The notes under the pieces were generated by a model that saw only the letters and a program-made list of their open reading frames with translations, did not search any database and was not told where the DNA came from. DNA of 64,000 nt from Solen grandis (lineage: Eukaryota; Mollusca; Bivalvia; Adapedonta; Solenidae): the NCBI GenBank assembly GCA_021229015.1, contig CM037783.1, positions 24,556,052 to 24,620,051 on the forward strand, given 5' to 3'. Both the position numbers and the translations under genes were made by a program. Positions 60,172 to 64,000 of this stretch are shown here, piece after piece. Numbering within the stretch: position 1 is the first letter of the stretch; every line of letters begins with the position of its first letter.

Positions 60172-60726
60172 TGCCCACTTCTCTTTCTGTTATATATAAA
60201 TGATCTTCCAGATACCATAACTTCTCAAGTTCGTTTATTTGCAGATGACACTGCCGTTTACCTAGCTATAAACAACAAGCAGGACTGTATTACACTTCAG
60301 AAAGACCTCGACAAGCTGGTGCAGTGGGAAAAGAAATGGGAAATGGAATTTAATCCCAGTAAATGCATTGTTTTAAATATTACTAAAAAGAAGAAAGCAC
60401 TTTCCTTTGATTACAGATTACATGGACAAGCTTTAGAAACAGTGGATAATGCCAAATACTTAGGAGTTACAATATCAAAAGATCTCTCTTGGAATAAACA
60501 TATTGACAACATTACTTCTTCTGCTAATAAAACTCTTGGTTTCCTCCACAGAAACATCCAGACAAAGAATAAGGAAGTTAGAGAAGCAGCTTACAAAGCA
60601 TTGGTTAGACCTCAAGTAGAATATGCCTCTACAGTCTGGAGTCCTCATACACAGACATATATAGATAAGATAGAAAAAGTACAACGCAGAGCAGTCCGAT
60701 GGGTTAAAAATAACTATTCTTATTAC
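60172..60726 (+). mobile_element. 5'-truncated non-LTR retrotransposon (reverse transcriptase)
   Basis: Open frame starting CPLLFLLYINDLPDTITS, with the RT catalytic motif FADD (codons at 60238-60249), then WEKKWEMEFNPSKC, AKYLGVTISKDLSWNKHI, ANKTLGFLHRN and YASTVWSPHTQTYIDKIEKV. This order is typical of jockey/CR1-type LINE reverse transcriptases. Everything upstream of the usual GPLLF block is missing, as in a dead-on-arrival 5'-truncated copy. The frame is broken after RWVKNN at 60726 by the hAT element. Confidence 0.88.
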
Positions 60727-63700
60727 TAGGGCTGTAACGAATATCCGAACACGCGAGAGTCCGCGATTCATTGCCGAAATTCAGACACAAATATTCGCCA
60801 ACCTTAAATTTGCATGGTTCGCGAACTTCATTTTTATAAAAAGACGACAATTATTAAAATTAAAAAGGCAAAATAAATGCGATTTTCATTAAAGGTAAGT
60901 CTAAAATTCAAAGCTGATTGAAGATCGGAAGTACATGAAGCGGTGCGGCCATAGAAAACGGTGTCGAACTTCCGGTACATATAGCTTTACGAGCCGTACA
61001 TTCGAAACAAAGAATACATAAAGCCGATTAGCCTATGCTGTTTAATCATCAATTTGATAATTGTTTGATTTATTTTGAGATATAAAAATAAGAAATCAAT
61101 AGTCGTACTTTCACATTTTATCAAAGATTGAATTGAAAACTTTTTCTTATTTTCGAATTTAATTGTTGATCGTCTGCTGCAAAATGGACTCCGTGAAGAT
61201 TAAAAACGCTCCGGCAAAATTTAAATCTAAAGTCTGGAACCACTTTGGCTTTTCCGACGCAGATGACGGCAAAGTGATCTGCAAAATATGTTCCACAGAG
61301 ATAAAATACAGTGGTGGTACAACGAATTTAAATGTGCATTTAAAACGTCATCATGGCATAGACATTTCGGAAAGGGTTCTTGGGAAAGGTAATTTAATAA
61401 AGAATCTTTTTTTTAGATAATTATATAATAAATTAATAATATTATCTATCATAATATATAAAATTATAAATATATATATGCCATTGTTTTTTGAAGATGA
61501 TTTGTAAATCTTTCATTGGTTTTATTTGGACTTTGTTTTTTTTAATTTTTTTTGCAGTCATAAAAAAAATTTTATATAATTTTCCTTTTCATATATATAC
61601 AGTATGTATATATTTAACATAGTCTGAAATAAAAAAAAATACTTGGACTTAGATCTAATTCTTTCCTTTAAAATAAACCTACAGGTCCTGCTGCTGCTGC
61701 AAGGACCGTGACATCTGGTCAGTCTGGTGATGTTGCAGATATTAAGCCTCCAGTACAAGCCCAGCCTGCTACTAACCCATTCTTGTTGGCAAGTAAATCA
61801 AAGCTACCTCAGTCAAAGACAAACCAAATTTCAACTCGGATAGCAAGCTACATCATTGATGATATGCGACCATTCAGCACTATAGACAGTAAGTCATTTA
61901 GGGCAATGATTCAGGAATGTGAACCCCGCTATATCTTTCCAGCAAGAGCTACATTCAGTGAGAAAATAATTCCAAAAATGTATGAGTCTGTAGCTGCTCG
62001 GGTAAAAGAGGAACTTAGTAATGTTGAATCAGTTGCTTGGACAACTGATTCGTGGACCAGTAGAGCAACCCAGTCGTATGTCACCATTACATGCCACTTT
62101 ATCAATTGCAATTTTGAAATGTGCTCTCGTGTTTTACAAACCAGAGACTTGCCTGAATCACACACTGGAGAAAATATTGGCCATGTTCTGCATGACGCCG
62201 CTACAGACTGGGGCTGTAAGGTTTCTGCCATCACAACTGACAATGCTGCAAATATGAAGATTGCAGCCAGGGTTGGTAACATTCCAGTTCACATAAACTG
62301 TTTTGCACATACGCTAAATCTAGCTTCTGGTAAAGTACTCGACATAAGGGAAGTTTCAAACATGCTGGGTAAAATGAGGTCAGTAGTTGGGTTCCTCCAT
62401 CGCAGTACAACAGCGGCCTCAATATTTGCTAAAAAACAAAATATGTTGCAGCTGCCGGACCACAAGCTCATTATTGATGTCAGGACCCGGTGGAATAGTA
62501 GTTTTCTTATGGTTGAACGATTCCTAGAGCAGCAGGTTGCAATAGTGGCAACATTATCAGATGAATCATTGAAAAAGCACAGAGAGGTCAAGGGTCATGT
62601 TGTCTCAAATTTATTAGAACACGGTGAGGTGGTCTTGTGTGAATCCTTCATATCCTTAATGCAACCACTTTACCATGCCACGCTTGCCATGTCGCCTGAC
62701 CAGAGACCAACAGTTGGCGTTGTGCTACCCCTACTCTCAAAGTTGAAAGAGTTTTATGACCCCAACGAATCTGATAGCACTGTTGAGAAAAAGATTAGAA
62801 AAGCTGTTCGTGACAACCTAGAAATAAGGTATACCAATGACCAGGTTGTTGAGTTTCTTGAGGAAGCTTCTGCCCTTGATGGAAGATTCAAACACTGTGT
62901 ACCCAATAGTACATGGGAAAGACTAGCAGGTATGTGCTATATAAAGCAATGGTTACACATATATTTCTGGAAATATTCTCATAATTTATAAGTTAGTTAT
63001 AATTTTAGTCCATTTGCCAGTGACCGCATCCATGAACTAATGTGAAAATTAGACTCTCAAGCTAAAATTTAAATATTATTGTATTATTTCCATTTTCTAC
63101 CTAAGTATTGTAAAATATTAAAATAATAACCTAATAGATGATTGAATCAGTGGCACAGCTTAATATATTTCAGAAAAAGTTGTTTCCTATGATCCTGAGA
63201 CAGTCAAGGAGGAGCCTCAAGAAACAGTTGCTGTAGATGAACCTGAGTTACCAAACCTGCCACAGCTAGATAACACTTCTGGTGCCTCGTCAGAAACTGA
63301 CAAGAAACAACCAGACATGCCAAACTCTCCCCTAAGAAGAAACAGGCCTTGAGTTTCTTGTTTGATGATGACATTGAGATATGCAAGGTTGAACCAGCAC
63401 CTTCTCTTGCAGATCGTGTTTCAAAGGAAATTAGTCTCTACAAAACAGAACCAAAGCTACGTCCTACTTCTGATCCTTTACATTTCTGGAAGACAAATGT
63501 AGACAAATACCCTCTGTTGTCAAAAGTATCAAAAAGGTATCTTTGTGTCCAGTCGACATCTGTTGCATCAGAACGTGTTTTTTCCTCGGCTGGGGACATA
63601 GTTACTGCAACGCGCTCATGTCTGGACTCCGAACATGTTGATCGCCTAATTTTTCTAAAGAAAAATTATAATGACTGCAAAGATAGGGATACTGTTCTAA

Positions 63701-64000
63701 AAAAGTTATAACTTTGTTTATTTTTCAAAGAGGTCCAGTGAGCCAAAGTTATGCTATTTTATATGTTTTAAGGTTCTAAAGCATATAGTATGTACATTGT
63801 ACAATTTATTGTTGTTTTGTTTTGTTCAAAAGTTAAGAAGACATATTGAATAATAACCATTAAGAAAACCTTTTTTACTATTTTTTTTTTGACTTCCAAA
63901 TGACGGTCCAAACAAATGAAAATAAAATATCCTTAATAATTAAGCTGATAAAGTTCGTGAACCGATCTGTGAATCTCATTGCCGTATCGCGAACCGGTTC
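60727..64000 (+). mobile_element. hAT transposon, left end to window edge
   Basis: Left terminus TAGGGCTGTAACGAATATCC at 60727 is a hAT-type inverted repeat end. The sequence just before it (CTTATTAC) would be the 8-bp target duplication. Its partner and the right terminus fall beyond the window. The last 60 bp (TTCGTGAACCGATCTGTGAA, CGCGAACCGGTTC) look like the subterminal region, mirroring GAACACGCGAGAGTCCGCG on the left. It carries a three-exon transposase gene and is inserted in a LINE. Confidence 0.85.
61184..63711 (+). CDS. hAT transposase, ZBED1-like, frameshifted
   Basis: Three exons: 61184-61388, 61685-62929, 63174-63711. Junctions are GGGAAAG|GTAATT to CTACAG|GT and CTAGCAG|GTATGT to ATATTTCAG|AA, all in phase. 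Exon 1 holds a BED zinc finger (VWNHFGF, CKIC, then HLKRHH). Exon 2 holds the catalytic domain with WTTDSWTSRATQSYVTIT, TDNAANM and the NCFAHTLNLA motif. Exon 3 ends with the hAT dimerisation domain (YPLLSKVSKRYLC, TSVASERVFSSAGDIVTA, LIFLKKN). In exon 3 the frame breaks by one base at the CCCC run near 63329-63332 (TGA at 63351-63353), before the dimerisation domain. Either the copy is inactive or a C was lost in sequencing. Length otherwise fits a complete transposase, about 660 codons. Confidence 0.87.

Overview
The window is eukaryotic, AT-rich and gene-poor, with spliced genes, scaffold gaps and many dispersed repeats. The repeat style points to a bivalve mollusc, probably a heterodont clam or a Dreissena-like mussel: short terminal-inverted-repeat elements carrying a GATCAGCCTGC/GCAGGCTGATC hairpin, tRNA-derived SINEs, and repeats opening 'GAGGGCCATGATGGCCCT' or closing 'AGGGGACTAA'. 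The species is inference from repeat style; nothing bacterial, plasmid or viral was recognised.

1-42 kb: no gene can be named. This stretch is mostly intergenic or intronic DNA filled with small mobile elements. The dominant family (called A here) has nine copies of about 241 bp, bounded by TTAA, with CCCTTTCCCTCATA-type inverted termini and a near-perfect 67-bp central palindrome. Related TTAA-bounded families (B, I, K), tRNA-derived SINEs (F, G), repeats C, D, E and H, a 1.8-kb hAT-like element with a ZNF862-type zinc-finger exon, and a 453-bp inverted duplication lie around them. A few exon-like segments on the minus strand (8.9-15 kb) have good splice signals but no recognised product.

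42.4-45.7 kb: the one host gene that can be named is the 3' half of DTL/CDT2 on the minus strand, the WD40 substrate receptor of the CRL4 ubiquitin ligase. Two WD40 exons, a large Ser/Pro/Lys-rich exon and a very small last exon are visible. The last exon is reached through a GC-AG intron and supplies the C-terminal PCNA-interacting (PIP-like) motif. The 5' exons were not found.

48.5-59 kb: a 190-bp satellite forms two arrays in opposite orientation (about 2.1 and 4.3 kb) around a 4-kb spacer. The larger array carries variants repeated exactly 1,520 bp (8 units) apart, a sign of higher-order structure. The spacer holds a SINE with a target-site duplication, a 145-bp direct duplication and a second, decayed tandem repeat.

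59-64 kb: a possible first exon of an unknown gene, then a 5'-truncated non-LTR retrotransposon interrupted by a long hAT transposon (BED finger plus ZBED1-like transposase in three exons, with a one-base frameshift). The transposon runs off the right edge. Two 100-N blocks (32284-32383 and 46899-46998) are assembly gaps.
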